Positions 63,664-64,000 of a stretch of DNA of 64,000 bases are shown here, one piece after another; the first letter of the stretch is position 1; each line of letters opens with the position of its first letter. Both the position numbers and the translations under genes were made by a program. The stretch comes from Alkaliphilus hydrothermalis. GTDB lineage: Bacteria > Bacillota > Clostridia > Peptostreptococcales > Natronincolaceae. The stretch covers positions 119,173 to 183,172 of the forward strand of contig NZ_JAFBEE010000004.1 in NCBI RefSeq assembly GCF_016908555.1, in the 5' to 3' direction. A model generated the notes under the pieces. It searched no databases, was not told where the DNA came from, and worked only from the letters and a program-made list of their open reading frames with translations.

Positions 63664-63910
63664 ACTTTGGATCCATAGTTGCCATGCACTTTTGATAAAA
63701 AGTTATTTAAATCCTCTTAAGCAAAAGCTTAACTTTCGTACTTGACACCTTTAAACATTTATTTCATCAAATTAAATTTTAAAATATTACTACATATGCG
63801 TACAGTTTTTTGTCAAATATACACCCGAGGAAATATTTGAAATACTTCAATGAAGCCAAAAACTTTCAAAATCTTTGATACCAGCTCATCTTTTAGCATG
63901 TCATGATCGA

Positions 63911-64000
63911 GTAGGCTGGAACCTTGCAATTCCAACCCCTCACAGAACCGGACTTGCCCTATTAAGGCATCCGGCTCTTCACTTCACCATTTACATAACA
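63911..64000 (-). mobile_element. 3' end of a second group II intron
   Basis: Minus strand domain V at 63945-63977 (GAGCCGGATGCCTTAATAGG...CAAGTCCGGTTC) and domain VI (GGGGTTGGAA...TTCCAGCC), ending CCTAC at 63911. The rest of the intron lies past the window. Gap 63664-63910 also has a CTTGACACC sequence near 63747 similar to the transposase-end repeat. Confidence 0.8.

Overview
The window is AT-rich, mostly minus-strand Clostridia-type chromosome. A cotJABC spore-coat operon, clostridial-type 2-oxoacid:ferredoxin oxidoreductase, peptidase T, PrsW, a SigV/RsiV-type pair and an IS607-type IStron point to an anaerobic spore-former. The gene mix resembles Alkaliphilus and relatives, but that genus is inference. 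I saw no rRNA, tRNA or CRISPR array.

Layout. 1-2.2 kb: MltG-like protein, HAD phosphatase, PrsW protease. 2.4-11.4 kb: a metal-ATPase island with three large proteins that all begin with the same CxxC-less HMA-like domain (S/Q-IPGR motif). One is a degenerate P-type ATPase without DKTGT, one is a complete P2-type pump, and one keeps DKTGT but has lost TGES and CPC. Small membrane or helical proteins lie between them. A fourth member, a normal CPC-type P1B ATPase, stands alone at 50.3 kb. 11.5-15.1 kb: Fur-boxed Fe(III) ABC importer. 15-22 kb: acetyltransferase, S41 lipoprotein, cotJABC, pepT, cyclophilin. 21.9-26 kb: ABC-2 exporter operon with its own regulator. 26-32 kb: AblB-like acetyltransferase, a candidate stand-alone ncRNA, mnmA, a GDT1-type Mn exporter under a yybP-ykoY riboswitch, and a MATE pump. 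32-40 kb: two DUF2087 proteins, SigV/RsiV-like pair, a TPR-GH26-copper-amine-oxidase-like secreted protein, a lipoprotein, and a secreted YiiX-like cysteine hydrolase whose leader folds into a three-way junction with complementary loops. 40.4-41.2 kb: a group II intron (class C by location) inserted in the terminator of a DUF1874 (AcrIII-1/ring-nuclease family) gene. 41.7-50 kb: GDPD, PepF, MATE, korAB-type oxidoreductase, YjjG-type HAD.

52.7-55.2 kb is an IStron: a group I intron core fused to an IS607-type tnpA-tnpB pair with similar inverted ends. 55-60.5 kb holds a methyltransferase, a pRiA4b ORF-3-like protein, and a TetR-controlled glycosyltransferase-MFS operon. 60.5-64 kb is decaying accessory DNA: a diverged duplicated segment, a DUF1801-like gene, a transposase remnant, a TetR gene, a frameshifted GNAT gene and the 3' end of a second group II intron at the window edge.

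Metal homeostasis is the main theme: P-type ATPases, Fe uptake under Fur, Mn export under a riboswitch. Stress response and sporulation come second. Mobile RNAs (two group II introns and one group I-IStron) are prominent.
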